From the NCBI RefSeq assembly GCF_954871325.1, contig NC_088778.1, forward strand, positions 21,003,120-21,067,119: a DNA stretch of 64,000 nt. The letters run 5' to 3'. This document shows, piece by piece, positions 12,720 to 25,331 of this stretch. The first letter of the stretch is position 1. The number at the start of each line of letters is the position of its first letter. The stretch comes from Gordionus sp. m RMFG-2023. Its lineage: Eukaryota; Nematomorpha; Gordioida; Chordodea; Parachordodidae. Under the pieces are notes generated by a model. That model had not been told where the DNA came from. It saw only the letters and a list, made by a program, of their open reading frames with translations, and made no database searches. Made by a program: the position numbers and the translations under genes.

Positions 12720-13450
12720 GTTTTAGCAATGGCGCCATAAAATTTATTATCAATTTTTAAAAGATGAACACATCTGCAGCATAATTTTGTGAATCTTTGT
12801 TAAGATTCTTCTGATTGCAACTACACATTAACAGCATGTAGTAGATTTCCTACATATAAAATCATTCCTAAATATACCTCTCCCATTCATTATTAAAAAG
12901 AATTTTCAAAATGTTAGGACAGCTTTTATAATCTTTATTTAAGAAATATATTTTTAAGGGTTTACAAAATTTTAAAATTCTATCAATGGCGGGTATTAGG
13001 AACATATCGCAACCAACATTGTGCTGACTCAATTCTGTAAATACCCTCTGTTTCTACCAAATTAACTGAGGCATTATTAGATCAGAAAGCTGACATGCAA
13101 TTTATTGATAATCTTGAATCTGCTATATTTACCATTATATGGTTAACTATGTCTTTGGATTTTTCACTATTTGAGGGGAAAAAATTTAATAGTTTTATTG
13201 AAACGACCTTAATTTTGTTGATACTCATCTTTTAAATCGTCAAGAATTGATCTCCTGGAATTAGGTCCTAAAACATTGATGATAGCCTTGCTCACTTTTG
13301 TTCTACAAGTATAGTTTTCATTTATATTAGAGTCGTTAAATATTATGGGAAAAAGATTCTACCAAAATTGTGATGATAAGTATCTATGTGAATGTTGCAC
13401 TACAAGATAAGTGATTAAAATTGCTGCAACTGTAGTTACATTGGTATTAT
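12720..13450 (-). repeat. inverted second copy of the 11.2-12.2 kb hAT segment
   Basis: Reverse complement of this block matches about 11250-12180. Paired landmarks are GCGCCATAAAATTTATTATC with its complement near 12130-12170, the CTGACATGCAA/TTGCATGTCAG pair, and TATTTAACGACTC(C/T)AATAT near 11320 and 13325. The two arms flank about 550 bp holding the hAT C-terminus, so the whole forms a broken palindrome. Divergence between the arms is substantial. Confidence 0.6.
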
Positions 13451-13479
13451 TTCTTATTTTTGGAGTATCTTATTATGTA

Positions 13480-13920
13480 TTTAAACGTGATACATGATAA
13501 TTAAACGTCTATCTCTATAATGTTATACACACACACGGTAGATTTCCAATTGCGGTCGTTTTGCGGGGCATTCACATAAAATATATTTTTAATTGCAAAA
13601 TTAAAATCGTTTTTTTTAATAAAATTTTATCTTGTTTATATTCTTTTATATTTAAAAAAGATTGGTTTTTTTATAACTTAATATATTCTAATAAATCAAG
13701 ACGTATTTTATTTTTAAAAAATAGTTACCGACTTTGTATTTATATAAACTAATTATAAAAATAATAGGCGGATAATTAAGTCAATTCAAAATCCCAGCCT
13801 AAGGCCGGCACTTTGCGGACCGTTTTTTTAGCAATTTTTATATTTCTACCGCAATTTTCATATTTCTCCCACATAATACCAAATTTCTCCCGCAATTTGA
13901 AAATTTTGGCCTAGCAACCC
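13480..13920. repeat. element edge with TTTCTCCCGCAA motifs
   Basis: A run of TTTCTACCGCAA, TTTCTCCCACA and TTTCTCCCGCAA units lies at 13840-13905, related to units at 10940-10970. A GCGGTCGTTTTGCGG tract (13552-13566) and TTTGCGGACCGTTTTTT (13812-13828) look like opposed ends of a short insertion. No transposase is seen between them. Confidence 0.4.
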
Positions 13921-13923
13921 TGC

Positions 13924-14400
13924 TCACAAATCCAGGAAAAATGTTGTATCATTGAGAACCACTTCCAATTTGGTCTTATCCAAAACAATTTCCGACCTTT
14001 CAAATTGTTTTACACACATATTTCCATTTTCAATAATGCCATTAGGCCAATATTTATAAAAGATTTTACGTCGCTTCGGTATCGAACAACATATTAATGT
14101 ACCTATGGTCAATCCTCAACTTAACCATAGGACAAGGGCATAGTTCAATTATTCTTTCAGTCATTCTTACATGTTTTAATCGGCTGTTTAATATTTATTC
14201 TATCTGAAATGCCAATTTCATTAGAATCTAAATTCTCACATAAATTCAATTCGGAATTTAGAAGCTGCTCATTAACAATATTAATATGTTTTTTAACAAT
14301 ATCACTAGGATATTTTTCCCATATGAAATTATTAACATCCTTTTTATTTGTATATTTGACAATACATATAGATTCTTCCCATTTAAAATTTTTATAACCC
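13924..14400 (-). pseudogene. unassigned decayed coding region
   Basis: The reverse strand gives TIGTLICCSIPKRRKIFYKY and further on FERSEIVLDKTKLEVVLND. An adjacent frame further upstream reads FKWEESICIVKYTNKKDV and EKYPSDIVKKHINIVNEQLL. Composition and continuity are protein-like, but the frames do not join. I do not recognise the family. It is cut by the hAT fragment that starts near 14447. Confidence 0.35.
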
Positions 14401-14446
14401 TTTTATTCGGATTATAATAATAACTAACATTTTTAATTTTATCATA

Positions 14447-15172
14447 AGATTTATTAAAGTCGCATGAAAGTCTTAATAAGAATAATTCTCAGGGCATAGA
14501 AAAATTATAAAAAATGTATAGAATTAGAAAATATAATTCGGTCATTTAATAATAAAGAGAGATTAGAAAAAGATACTAATCTTTTGAATTATTGGGAAAA
14601 TGTAAAGAATAGTATGCCAGAACTTTATAAGTTAACTATAACTGTGCTAGCAGTTCCAGCTACGCAGGTATCCGTAGAAAGAGAATTTTCTAGCCTTAAG
14701 TTTATACTCTCTGCGCAGAGAACTAAATTAAATCCTGAAATATTAGAAAGTTATCCTTTTAAACATAAATAGTATACATTTTATTATATTTATGCGTTAT
14801 TTTATTCATCATTGTATTCACGCATGTTTGTTTTTATCTTATTTATTTATGAAATAAAAAAATTAATTTGTCTAATTTATATTTACTAAGTTTAATAAAA
14901 ATATCTATTAGATTATCATGGTTAAATTAAATAAGAAATTATAAATTAAAAAGATTTTTCTCTAAAATTAATATATACATGGTTAATGATTAATTTTTTT
15001 TTAAATCAAATTTATAAAAACCGGAACAAAAAAGAACCGCTATAATTTATAAACCGAACCGAACCGATATGAATTTTTTTTTAAAAAACCGAAATGGAAC
15101 AAAACCTTTATAAAATTTTAAACTAAAAACCAGAACGAACCGAACCGTTGTGCTTAACGGTTCAAAACCCTG
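14447..15172 (+). mobile_element. truncated hAT copy, CCGAACCG family
   Basis: This is the 3' part of the same family as the complete copy at 30015-31529. They share sequence from AAGATTTATTAAAGTCGCAT onward. It encodes the hAT dimerisation domain (14584-14772: NYWENVKNSMPELYKL, then AVPATQVSVEREFSSLKF), then subterminal AACCGAACCG-type repeats (15030-15165) and the end CCCTG at 15172. The 5' half and its TIR are missing. Confidence 0.75.
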
Positions 15173-15179
15173 TTTTCAC

Positions 15180-16120
15180 ATGATAACTCGCTATATTTAT
15201 AAATATATTCAAATGTTTCCATATTTTGAGAAAAAAATCGAATAATAGGTAGAACAATAGTATAGTAGTTAGACAGTAATAATTTTTCTTGATAACCCAT
15301 GCTTATAAATGTGAAACACTTCTACAAGCAATTCAAATTTATAAAAAATTGTTTAATTAGAAAAATATAAATATTTGATTTCATATATATAACTACAAAT
15401 TTATATCAATTAATTGTGTATATATATGCCAATAAAATAAAGACAATTGTAATAAATTTTATATTTTATCATATTTAAAAAAAGCCAATCTGTCTTAATT
15501 TTTTTTAAGCTCAACAATAGCACATTTTTATCAATTCTAATTGTTCTGTCCCAAACTTAAAATTATATTTATTTTAGTAAAAAAAAGAAGCAAAACATTT
15601 TTTTGCTGGTTTTCTTAATTTGCAATTTTTATTTAAAAAGTTTTAAATAATATAACCAATAATAATATTTACAATTTTTATCATAGAGCAATCCAGAAAA
15701 ATAATAATCTTTAAGCTAAGTATTTTACAAATTTATAAACTGACGAGATGGTTCTTATTTTAATTTACATAACTTAATTTTAAATGGTAAGTAATTAAAA
15801 AATAAATATTAAAAAGCAGGTTAGGCTTGAAAATTTAAGTTTATTAAAAGTGTCATATTTTAATTCACATATTTGATTTGAAATTCTCTGCCTATTCAAA
15901 AAAGATATAGCTTGTTTTTTTTATATAAGGAGATTTACTTCACCATTTCATAACTTTAATTACCTTCTATATTATCTAATATTTTTAAAATGAACGTATG
16001 TCTAATATTATAAATGTATAAACAGGCCACGCTGGAATGAATTATTAATGCTTTTGTTAATATAATATTTTATTTGAACTTATTTTATTATACATACATG
16101 CATCACAATTATAAAATAAT
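15180..16120. other. AT-rich interval without recognisable gene
   Basis: I see no coding region, RNA gene or paired terminal repeat in this stretch. The left end of the neighbouring Tigger element was searched for here and not found. Confidence 0.4.
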
Positions 16121-16127
16121 GTAAGAT

Positions 16128-17650
16128 TTAATAAAAATATTTTGTGATATGAGTTTGGCTAGACTCTGGTGTAAATAATTCTTTTTCTACTATATTTTCT
16201 AGCTTTCTTAGTGAATCTTGGTCCCTTAGATGATGATGAGCATATTCAAGAAAAGTATAGTAACCATTAAGAGCCTGATTTTTTGTAATTAAATAATTTG
16301 ACTAGATTCTTTTCGTCATTATCAGAGCTTTCATAACCTTCTATAAAAAAATAAGATTAATTAAATCTTTTAAAGTAATTAAACCTTCCAATTCTAATCT
16401 TATCTGATTACAAATATCCTGATCATCCAATATTCCATGGTAGCTAGCATCATCATCGTGCAACGCATATTCTACAAATATGGGATCAAATTCATCTTCG
16501 TTGTCAGTTAATGCTATATCATCCTCTGATTCCCAACCTAATGCCATAGACTTATCAAAAAATTTAGCTTCAGTAAAGCATTTTATGATCGCGGTACTTG
16601 TCACCTCACCCCATGCGAATTTTATAAGATAGAGGCTATCATAAAGTGTGAATCTTTTATAAAAAGTGGTGGTATCATTTTCTTCCTTTAATGTTATCAT
16701 CTTTCTCATGATACCCTTTCTATAATGACATTTAAAAGATCTAATTGCACCAATGTCCAAAGGTTGAATTAGGGATGTTGTATTTGCTGATAAAATAATT
16801 AATTTTATATTATTAAATGTTAATTTTGTTTTATGACAAGATGCATTGTCACAAAACAATAAAATTTTCTTATTTAATGAGGAATCACATTCTTTTAGAA
16901 TATCTTCAAAAGTTGAGGTTGTCATCCTGCTGCTTTTATTGTAGTAGTATTTCACTGATAATTTTTTATTTTTAAAGCACCTAGGATTTTTAAATTTCCC
17001 TACAACATATAACTTTTTATCAGATCCATCCCCATTTATGATATATAGAACTGAGACCTTTTCCTTGTCTGGCTTGAAGCCCAGTTGAGTTCCACTAAAT
17101 TCCATTGTACCCTTTGGTAATTCTTTGTAGTATAGTCCTGTCTCATCACAATTGTATATATTACACCTCTGATAATCTTTAATCAGAGATGGGAGTCTGC
17201 TCCATTCATTTGCATCAATAATATCTGCACTCCATTTTTCATTGCAAACATTATGAAAATTTATATTCTGACTTTTCCTAAATCTCTGCAACCAGCTGCT
17301 AGTAGGAATACCTATAATTTATAATCATATTATATATATATATTTTATAATTACCTTCATTGAATGTTTGGCTAAAAACCTAGCTTTTTCTAACATCACT
17401 GGCCCATTTAGACTGCAATTTTTACTTCGCATTTGAGTAAACCAAACTAATAAAGCTGCTTCTGTCTTTGTCGAACTCTTTTAGTAGAAATTGTGAGGAT
17501 ATAGTTGCTTTATTAGCTTCTAATCTATAAATTGTCGAAATATGACATTTATAAATTAAAGCTAATTGTGCTTTTGAGGTAGTGCTTAATTTTTCAATGA
17601 TTCCCCCCTTTTGCTTGAGGGTTAGTTTGGAATGATGTTTTACTCTAAAA
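16128..17650 (-). pseudogene. pogo/Tigger transposase (CENP-B HTH and DDE)
   Basis: On the reverse strand the N-terminal CENP-B/psq helix-turn-helix is read at about 17645-17500 (HHSKLTLKQKGGIIEKL). A second HTH piece (LNGPVMLEKARFLAKH) follows in a shifted frame to about 17350. The long uninterrupted part 17291-16341 is the DDE_1 catalytic domain: CDETGLY for the first Asp, LLFCDNASCHK for the second, and TTSLIQPLDIGAIRSF for the third region. The C-terminus continues to a TAA near 16128. Frame breaks in the HTH region make this copy non-functional as read. The catalytic residues remain, so inactivation may be fairly recent. Confidence 0.85.
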
Positions 17651-17975
17651 ATAATTTAAATATGATTATAATATATAAAAATTACCATTTTTGTATTTAA
17701 AAAAGTTAAAGGTGCAGTTCATGTAAAAAAAATCACGAATAATTTATTTCGATAAATTTTTTTTATTTTTTCACTTATCCGATTAAATTAACGTTATTGT
17801 CATATAAATGAGATCTGAAAAATTTCGCAATTAACCGATATTTTGCAATTAACCGATTCGCAATTATAAATGTAATTTAACATTATGCCATTGTAATTTT
17901 TATCAAAATCGCTAGGTTTTTTCGCATTTAAAAGTGTTTGCACTTAAGCGATATGCAATTAAACGGTTTTGACTG
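16128..17975 (-). mobile_element. Tigger-like element with one visible TIR
   Basis: The 5' end of the element (right in the window) reads CAGTCAAAACCGTTTAATTG on the reverse strand, ending at 17975 and followed by a TA. This is the pogo/Tigger hallmark of a CAGT terminus at a TA target. Short repeats of GCAATTAACCGAT lie just inside (17830-17860). The opposite TIR was not found between 15.2 and 16.1 kb, so the 3' end is truncated or diverged. Confidence 0.75.
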
Positions 17976-17979
17976 TATT

Positions 17980-20900
17980 TGTTTTTATTGAAGGTTCTAA
18001 ATATACATATACATAATTAACTTATTTTATAAAAATAATTAAAAATATAGGATTCATTTCTCATCAAAATAAAAGAAAATTTGTGACTCACACCTCATAA
18101 GATAGGAAAATTTATGATTCACCCATCATCAAATAAAGGAGAAAATTATAATTCATCGACATTCTTGATGGACTCTCAGCTTGTTTTATTTATATAATAT
18201 TCATAAATAATAGAATTTAAGGTTTCATAAAGTGTTTTGTTGAGAAGCTTTAAAAAACACTAGAACATACATAAAAATCATAATATTTTGCATCCTTCTA
18301 TGGGTTATTATAGGAAAACTCATAAGAAACAGGCTAAAATATATACTTAAATTATATTATTTTTATTTGGACTAAAAAAAACTATATTAAATTGCATTTA
18401 AGAACATAAATGGATTTATAGTAGAAGGCCCGTCGATTATAGCCGTTGTCATAGTGGAGTAAATCAGTGCACCGACATATATTTTTATTTTTTAAATTGC
18501 TAATTGAATTTTTTCAAGAAAAGCGAAATTATATTAGAAATAAGATATATATGTTACAGATATATCTATATATTTTTAGATATATATTATAAAAAATATA
18601 TTTATTAATTGATTTTATAATTTTATAGTCATAATGTATAAAAATAATTTTATTTTAATTTGTCAGAAATAATAATAATCTCAAAGAAAATTCAAAACCT
18701 TTAAGTGTGCTATATCGGAAAACAAATGAAAAAAAGATTTTTTGACTAGCCTGGGAAGATTCAGGAGTTCGATCTTCTTTCAAAAATTTAGAACATCCAT
18801 ATCCTATGAATGATCATTATACTAGAAGAATATGGTATTCCAGTTCTAAGCCATTCAAAGTGGAATCATAAGTTGTGCCTGTTGCTGAATGTTTATTTGC
18901 TAACCTTGTAAAATAATTTTTATATTTCCCTTTGGTTTTCAATCTCTTTCTATATACAATCTAATATCACCATACTTCATAAGTTTAAGATATTTAATAA
19001 TCAATCCCAACGATGTGCAGTTTTGTTCTAGTACATAATTTGATAAAATTTGTTATTTTTAAAATCTTGTCTTTAGCAGAGAAGCTGACACCTCCAATTA
19101 ATTAAATTATAATACATATATAATATTATTTGCAGATCGTAAACAAGAAATTGTATTGCAAGTTTAAATATATTTTTCTTACGTGAATTTTCCAGCTATC
19201 ATTATCATTTGCTATTAAATCGGTTACTATACCACATTTAAAAATTAATGACAGGTTTAAATTAAGCCCTTTTTATTAAAATCTAGACACTGACGCCAAA
19301 AAAAAATTATTTAATTAATTTTTAGTATTTTAATTATAAGTGATAGCCCTATAAGCATGAGGGACAGGCATAGAGGGATTCCCCCTCCCCTATTGTTTTA
19401 TGGGAAACTTGGCCTTCAAATTAATTTTATAAGGGAATAAAAAAATAACCTATGAAAAAAAATATTAATCCCCAAAAATTTCTTTTTCTGATCAGTTTCT
19501 TCTTTCAGCGGTCTAAAATCTAGACACTTTTACCCATTTGGACTTATGGCAAGTCGATCAATAAGAACTTTATATTAAGCCCATTTTCGGTGAAATTAAG
19601 AAATTTTGTAATTTATATTGTTTGAACTTTTCCCAAATAAAATCTGAGTTTGGATAAAGAATAATAAAAACAATACATGCAAGTTTTTTAAATTTTGCGA
19701 TGTAAGGAGGGGGTGGGGCTCCTATAATATTTGCATGTGAACAAAAGCTTATCGTACTGTATATTATGGAGCACTTTTATAGTTAGGTTGCATTTTACAT
19801 TTTTTTTTAAATAATTTTTTTTTTAACTGCTTACGATTCAAAATTTATTTTATATACAATTAAACTACAATAATTTAAACAAAATGCAATCAAGTGAGTT
19901 GAAGCAAAATGAAATAATTTATTTCTGTTTATAAAATTATATTTTTATTTTATAGGAACTAAAAAATAAAGTCTAATAAAGAAAAACAATATTGTTGTCG
20001 AAATTAAAATGCAAGATGAGATAATTCTAAGAACATCCAATATTAGTCCAGAAAACTTTATTATGATATAGAAGAAGCCACAAGTTCATTTATTGTATAT
20101 AACAATACTACAATACTCAGAAAAGTTTTAAATACTTTTAGTTTTTTAAATTAATTATAAAGTAGTTCAAGTTAAAAATTTAAATATTAAGATCACAATA
20201 TTTAAAACTCATTAATATAAATAAATGTTTATCTAAATTCATCATACGTATATTATTATTTTTAACTAGTAGAAAGCCTGTCAAAAATGAAGGGGAATGA
20301 GATTTTTATTCATTTTTTACGATTGATGTCATGCCAGGTTTAAGCTCATAATTATAGGAAACATGATCTTATAATTTTAAAAAAGTTTATCAAGCCCAGC
20401 TCAACCCTTAATAATGAGTAAAAGATATTCCACAAGTCAGGTGCAAGCTAATATTAATTTTGAGGTTCCAAGCCCAGTCCTATATAATTTTGAAAATTTT
20501 TTCCCGCCTCGGAGATAGTTAAATATTTAATATCATCACATGAACGGGAAATATCTGATTTACCAATTAGTCTAATATGGAAAAAAAACATGTAAATTCC
20601 GTACTAAGGGAAACTGGGAAGGCCTGGGCAACCACTTATTAGAGAATCATGACAAATAAAATAAAAATAACCGACTCTTATACTTTTTTGTAATATAATC
20701 AATTAAAATTATATCTAAAAAATATGTTGTTTATTATATAGGGTTATTGTTGTTTTTCTAATAAATTTAATGTATGTCTTGCGTTTCTGAAATTATTTGT
20801 CAAATGATAAGGGATATATATTTTTTTTATGTTAAGTAAAAAAAAATACTGTCTATTTAAATTACAAAAATTCCATTAAACACTAATGAAACTATGCAAA

Positions 20901-21540
20901 TTATTTATATATTTTTTAAGAAAATATTCTTTATTGACATATAAATTTAGGATAATTTTTTTAAAAAATAATGAGGATTATTTATTATGTATTTTATAAA
21001 ATTAAGAGCAAATCCTTGTTGACATTTTAATTTTTGATGGAAAAGGCGACAAAATAAACCTGGGCGGTCGTCTGGAGAGGAAATAGTTGATGTATAATTT
21101 TATATCATTTAGGGTTGCAGATGAAAGTGATGACGGATTAATAAAGCAGTGTACAAAACACATAACGACCTGATAAAGATGATAGGTCTTAATATTTTTT
21201 ATAAAAATTTTTACATTATGAGTTAATGGTTATATGATTATATTATATTATAGTTATGATTAATATAATATTGGGTGATGGTTAACACTACCTAACAACC
21301 CACAGATCGATCTAATTATTAATTTCCTGCAAATTTATTTAAAGTATTAATATATTTTTTTATAATTCATATCTAAATTTTTAGAATATATTTTACCAAA
21401 ACAATCAAATAAAGGAATATCACTTCTTAAAGTTTGTAATTGATTTTACTTAATATAAAGCATTTTTTAATTGAAAAATTTGTTTTACACAAGTATCATT
21501 TTATATCTCTTTTTCTCTGTCCCAAATTCAAGCAATTACG
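17980..21540. other. gene-poor interval
   Basis: This is AT-rich sequence without a recognisable gene. Faint protein-like text exists at 18775-18870 (NLEHPYPMNDHYTRRIWYSS), but it is short and has no support. GC-richer spots at 19360-19400 and 19700-19720 could be old element ends. Confidence 0.3.
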
Positions 21541-21565
21541 TATGTAGTCAGGGACAGATCGCAAA

Positions 21566-21890
21566 ATGACGGAAAACTATATAAAAGATTATATTAAATT
21601 ACAAGAGGCTCAGGAAGTAAATGAAATACCATCGACCAGTCAAATTACGACTGTTGTTAAACAAACTGAATCGTTTTATGACAAATGGGGCGATGGTAAT
21701 TCTGGTAATATGTCAATACCCGATGATGAATGTTATAATTACATAAATAATAGATAAAACATTTAAGGTGGATAATTTGTTAGAGTGGTGGGCAGCTCAT
21801 CAAAGCGAATTTCCAATTTCAGCAAAATTGGCAATTCCTGCTTTAAGTGCAAGCTGTGAGCGGAATTTTTCCACTACTGGGAGAACCTGA
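21566..21890 (+). pseudogene. hAT transposase C-terminal fragment
   Basis: Two frames contribute. The first (21566-21757) gives a linker with ESFYDKWGDGN. The second (about 21748-21890) gives LLEWWAAHQSEFPISAKLAI followed by PALSASCERNFSTTGR, the conserved hAT dimerisation motif. A related N-side copy (MIDTYIKGYK ... PFDKWGE) lies at 43987-44100. It is truncated at the 5' side and frame-disrupted. Confidence 0.7.
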
Positions 21891-22549
21891 AAAGGTAGAT
21901 ATGCTTCTCTTTCTTCATGATAATTTGTGAATTTTTAATATCTTTCTTGAGTATAGGGTTTCGTCAATCATGCTGGTTTTTTACTTTGCAAACTGTCAAA
22001 TATTTATTGCATTTATTATATTTACCTTGAGTCATGAAAGTTTTTAATCCAACATTTTTCATTATTTTTTTTTACAATATTATATAATACAATTATCTTC
22101 TTTTGTTAAAAATTTATATTATAAAATAAATTATATTAATATTGTGCAATTAGATTATATTTCAAAATACTATTTATTATTCATGCATTTTTTTAAATAG
22201 CGATTTATTTTTATTTTATAAATTAAATAGTAAATTAAATACAATATATTTTATTCTCAAAATATTTTCCATTTTTATAAATTAAATATTAGTTTTATTT
22301 TTTTTAAATGTAATATAAAATATAGTATATGACAAATATTATTACCATTTTTATGAATATTAGTTTTATTTTTATAAATGCAATATAAAATATAGTATAT
22401 GCTCAAAATATCCATTTTCATAAATAACAGTTTTATAATTTTTATAAATTCAATATAATATTTTCAAAATATTAGCTTTTTACATATATTTTTTAAATAA
22501 TAAGCGATAATACTCGCTGAAAAATATGGTAAAATACCTCATAGGTGAA

Positions 22550-22775
22550 TTTTTGTATATACCAGGTCGAATATAATTTTAAAAAATTCCGAGCCGGGCC
22601 TGAAATTATTTTTAAAAAATATCCGGGCCGGGCCTTAAATTTTTAAATCCGGGTCGGGCCTTAAATTTTTAAATCCGGGCCGGGCCGTAAAATTTTTTTT
22701 TTTAAAATATCCGGGATGGGCCTAAAAAATTTAAAACCGGGCCAGGCCGTGCAAATGGTACCTCTGCAGGTCTCT
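22550..22775. repeat. CCGGGCCGGGCC subterminal array, hAT element end
   Basis: About five CCGGGCCGGGCC-like units separated by TTAAATTTTTAAA tracts end in a CTGCAGGTCTCT terminus (about 22768). The array belongs to the GATCTGCA/GACCTGCAG family of termini seen repeatedly in the window, and probably marks the right end of the hAT whose coding fragment is at 21.57-21.89 kb. Confidence 0.6.
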
Positions 22776-22785
22776 GATTATTAAA

Positions 22786-23054
22786 AAGGCCATGACAGAA
22801 CTACTGCATATATTTCCATTAATAAAGTTGATAAAATCGGCCGTACTGTACATTCAAGTTTGAACACGCAAAACGATATTTCTGTCAATGTCAGCATTGG
22901 TATCCCCTTCTAAAATAGAATCATGAACGACAATGTTAACTCAACCATAAAACGGTCGTAGGATTGTTTTAAAGGCCACGACAGAACTACTGCATATTTT
23001 TCCATTAATAAAGTTAATGAAATTGGCCGTACTGTACATTCAAGTTTGAACATT
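22786..23054 (+). repeat. direct repeat of about 85 bp
   Basis: The block beginning AAGGCCATGACAGAACTACT at about 22786 recurs at about 22971 with few differences (AAGGCCACGACAGAACTACT). Both copies end in GGCCGTACTGTACATTCAAG followed by TTTGAACA. Spacing is about 185 bp. No gene is apparent. Confidence 0.7.
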
Positions 23055-23059
23055 CCTCT

Positions 23060-24305
23060 AAATATTCATGAAAGTTTCTCAGAGAATCGGATAAAGTAAT
23101 ATTTATATTAACTCCTAGTGAAGTGAATGATAGTACAGAATTAAATGTTTATATTTGTTAAAAAATAGGCGGAGGCATAGGGATTGTGGTAGTGGTGATA
23201 GTATAATTTGGAGAACTGGGTGAAAATAAAATAAACATAGATATAAAACATAAGATAAAAAAAACAAAATAAACCTCCAGATGAGTTCATTTCAAGCGTA
23301 GTTCTTTATTATTTTATCTACCAGTAACTCTAGAATGGGTAAGGCGTTTGTTTAATCGTCATTATTTTCTTTGCTTATCTTTAATAATAGATTCATCATG
23401 TTTTATAGCAATGTGAGAGATTAGGGTTAGCCTAGACAAATAAAGAAATCAGGCAAAAATATAAATAAACTATTGTTGAAATTAAACAAACATTAAAATA
23501 ATGTAAAACCAGTAGATGGGTCAATATTGAATGCATATTTCTAGTAGTTGGAGGGTTATCATCAAAAACAATTTTTTGGGGACTTATCAAGCCTATTATG
23601 ATATTCTAAAAGTTAAAAAATAACATGATGAATGTAATGTTATTAAGATTAAGGTTAATTAATTGTAAGGTAATTAAAAAATAAGATTAAAAAAGGGGGG
23701 GGGAAAGAATGTATAAATTATTATATTATAAAAATTAAATTAAAGGAATTGATAAGGTTTTGAGAAATAGTGGTTAATAGATAATAGAGTTAGACAGAAA
23801 AGAATGAGATAATAAATTTAGTGATAAATAAATTCATTAAGGGAGGGGAAAAAAAATAAAGAAAGAGTTATTTATAAGGATTGGAGATTATAAATAGGTT
23901 AGGATAAGAATATTTAAATATTTGAATATACTTGGTTATCTTCTTAATTATTGGTTATGAAAGAAAAATGTGATAATAAAAAAATGTAAGTACTGACAAA
24001 AATTGTGAGTATGTTCAAAAAAATATACAAGTTGAGTATCTTGTAGAGATTTCATTAATGTGTAATTGATAATATGAGATAAAAATTGATAAGGTAATCT
24101 AAAAAATAAAGAAAGGATTAAGTGAAATAAAAAGTTTCATTCATATTTACAAAGTTGAGGGAATATTGTTTTTATCAATTCAAAGACAATTTTTCAAATC
24201 TCTCAATCCATGTTAGGTATGTGTACACCATCAATTCTCGAAATTCCATTCATCTGTTTGTATAAAATAAATAAATAAAATCAACAAATAAAAAAAATAA
24301 AAAAA
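23060..24305. other. no recognisable gene
   Basis: This is AT-rich sequence with a G-run at about 23694-23703 and no convincing coding or repeat structure. Confidence 0.3.
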
Positions 24306-24311
24306 AATACG

Positions 24312-24375
24312 TACTGATGACACGAAGTAGCGATGACATGACGTAGCGATGACATGACGTAGCGATGACATGACG
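24312..24375 (+). repeat. 16-bp minisatellite GATGACATGACGTAGC
   Basis: About four tandem units of GATGACATGACGTAGC, the first and last imperfect (CACGAAGTAGC, GATGAAGTAG). It lies immediately upstream of the cullin-like reading frame. The last unit may contribute to that frame or sit in the preceding intron. Confidence 0.8.
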
Positions 24376-24383
24376 ATGAAGTA

Positions 24384-24584
24384 GTGAGGACATCAGAAAA
24401 TTATAATATAGATATGCATACAGAATCAATGATTAGGGTAATTAAAAACAATATTCAACAAAGAATAAAATCCTTCAATGCTTATTCTCATACAGAAACC
24501 ATAATTAACATTTTTGAACCATATTTAGAATATAAGATTTCACAACTCATTGATAGGAATTATAACCAAAGAGATATCTATTAA
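24384..24584 (+). CDS. possible cullin C-terminal (neddylation/WHB) exon
   Basis: The frame encodes HTESMIRVIKNN and then FEPYLEYKISQLIDRNYNQR followed by D and a stop two codons later. The end resembles the cullin Nedd8 domain (FKP...IKKRIEELIEREYLERD), including the I-x2-LI-x-R-x-Y-x2-RD spacing. IRVIK sits where the neddylated lysine motif IVRIMK lies. Known cullins end about 10 residues later. No other cullin exon was found nearby, so this is a last exon of a gene extending left, or an isolated pseudogene piece. The resemblance is from memory and unverified. Confidence 0.35.
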   Translation: MRTSENYNIDMHTESMIRVIKNNIQQRIKSFNAYSHTETIINIFEPYLEYKISQLIDRNYNQRDIY

Positions 24585-24759
24585 ATTTTTCCCATGATGA
24601 TATTAAAAAATTACCAATATCACATAATTAATACATATCATATCCATGTTGAATTGGGAATGTGCAATTGTATAAAGGGCTCAAATGGTGCACAATGGTA
24701 GCATCAGGTATATGTTGTTAATAATATATTTGATAAATATTTTTATTTAGTCATATATT

Positions 24760-24948
24760 ATGAAAGAAATTAAAGAAAGTTTTGTAAATGCACCTCCGAT
24801 TACTACACAAGACAGTTATAGTCTTTCCATTTTAGCTTTAGGTGAATGTTGCCCAAGTCTCTCATTTTATCTACTCTTAAAAAATTTTGAAAATGATTTT
24901 AAGCTTCCTGATTTAATTAAAAACAATCATCATAACAATGTTGAATAG
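24760..24948 (+). CDS. unassigned short reading frame
   Basis: A 62-codon frame has mixed composition (ESFVNAPPITTQDSYSLS, then ALGECCPSLSFYLLLKNF). It is less AT-biased than random frames here and is preceded by a TTTATTTAG acceptor-like sequence. No family is recognised. It may be an exon or pseudogene piece related to the preceding cullin-like frame. Confidence 0.25.
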   Translation: MKEIKESFVNAPPITTQDSYSLSILALGECCPSLSFYLLLKNFENDFKLPDLIKNNHHNNVE

Positions 24949-24976
24949 CTTTCTAGAAATTTAAACATTTTCCAAT

Positions 24977-25003
24977 AATAATAATAATAATAATAATAAT
25001 ATA
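24977..25003 (+). repeat. (AAT)n microsatellite
   Basis: About eight or nine uninterrupted AAT units. Confidence 0.9.
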
Positions 25004-25331
25004 ATTACTGAAGTAGAATTAATGAGATCAGAGTATGATGTAGATTTATCCAAAGATATAAACAATAAAGCTATTATATTCTAAGGACCAAAATTATTTT
25101 ATAATAAATTAAAAAAACAACTTAATTTCACCATTATTTTTTAAATAAAAAAACTTATTATCGAAAGGGATCAATGATCCATGTATAACCTACAGCTAAA
25201 GCTGGAAGAGAAAGAATACAAAAGATAAAATGCAAATGTAATATTATCATCTTATATTATTTACATATCTATTTTAGTTATAATATTTGTTGCAACTCTT
25301 TTTATAAATTTTTAACTTTATTTATATATAT

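Noticed and set aside
13561-13752. 63-codon frame
   Set aside because: Phe/Ile/Lys-only composition from A/T tracts between element edges.
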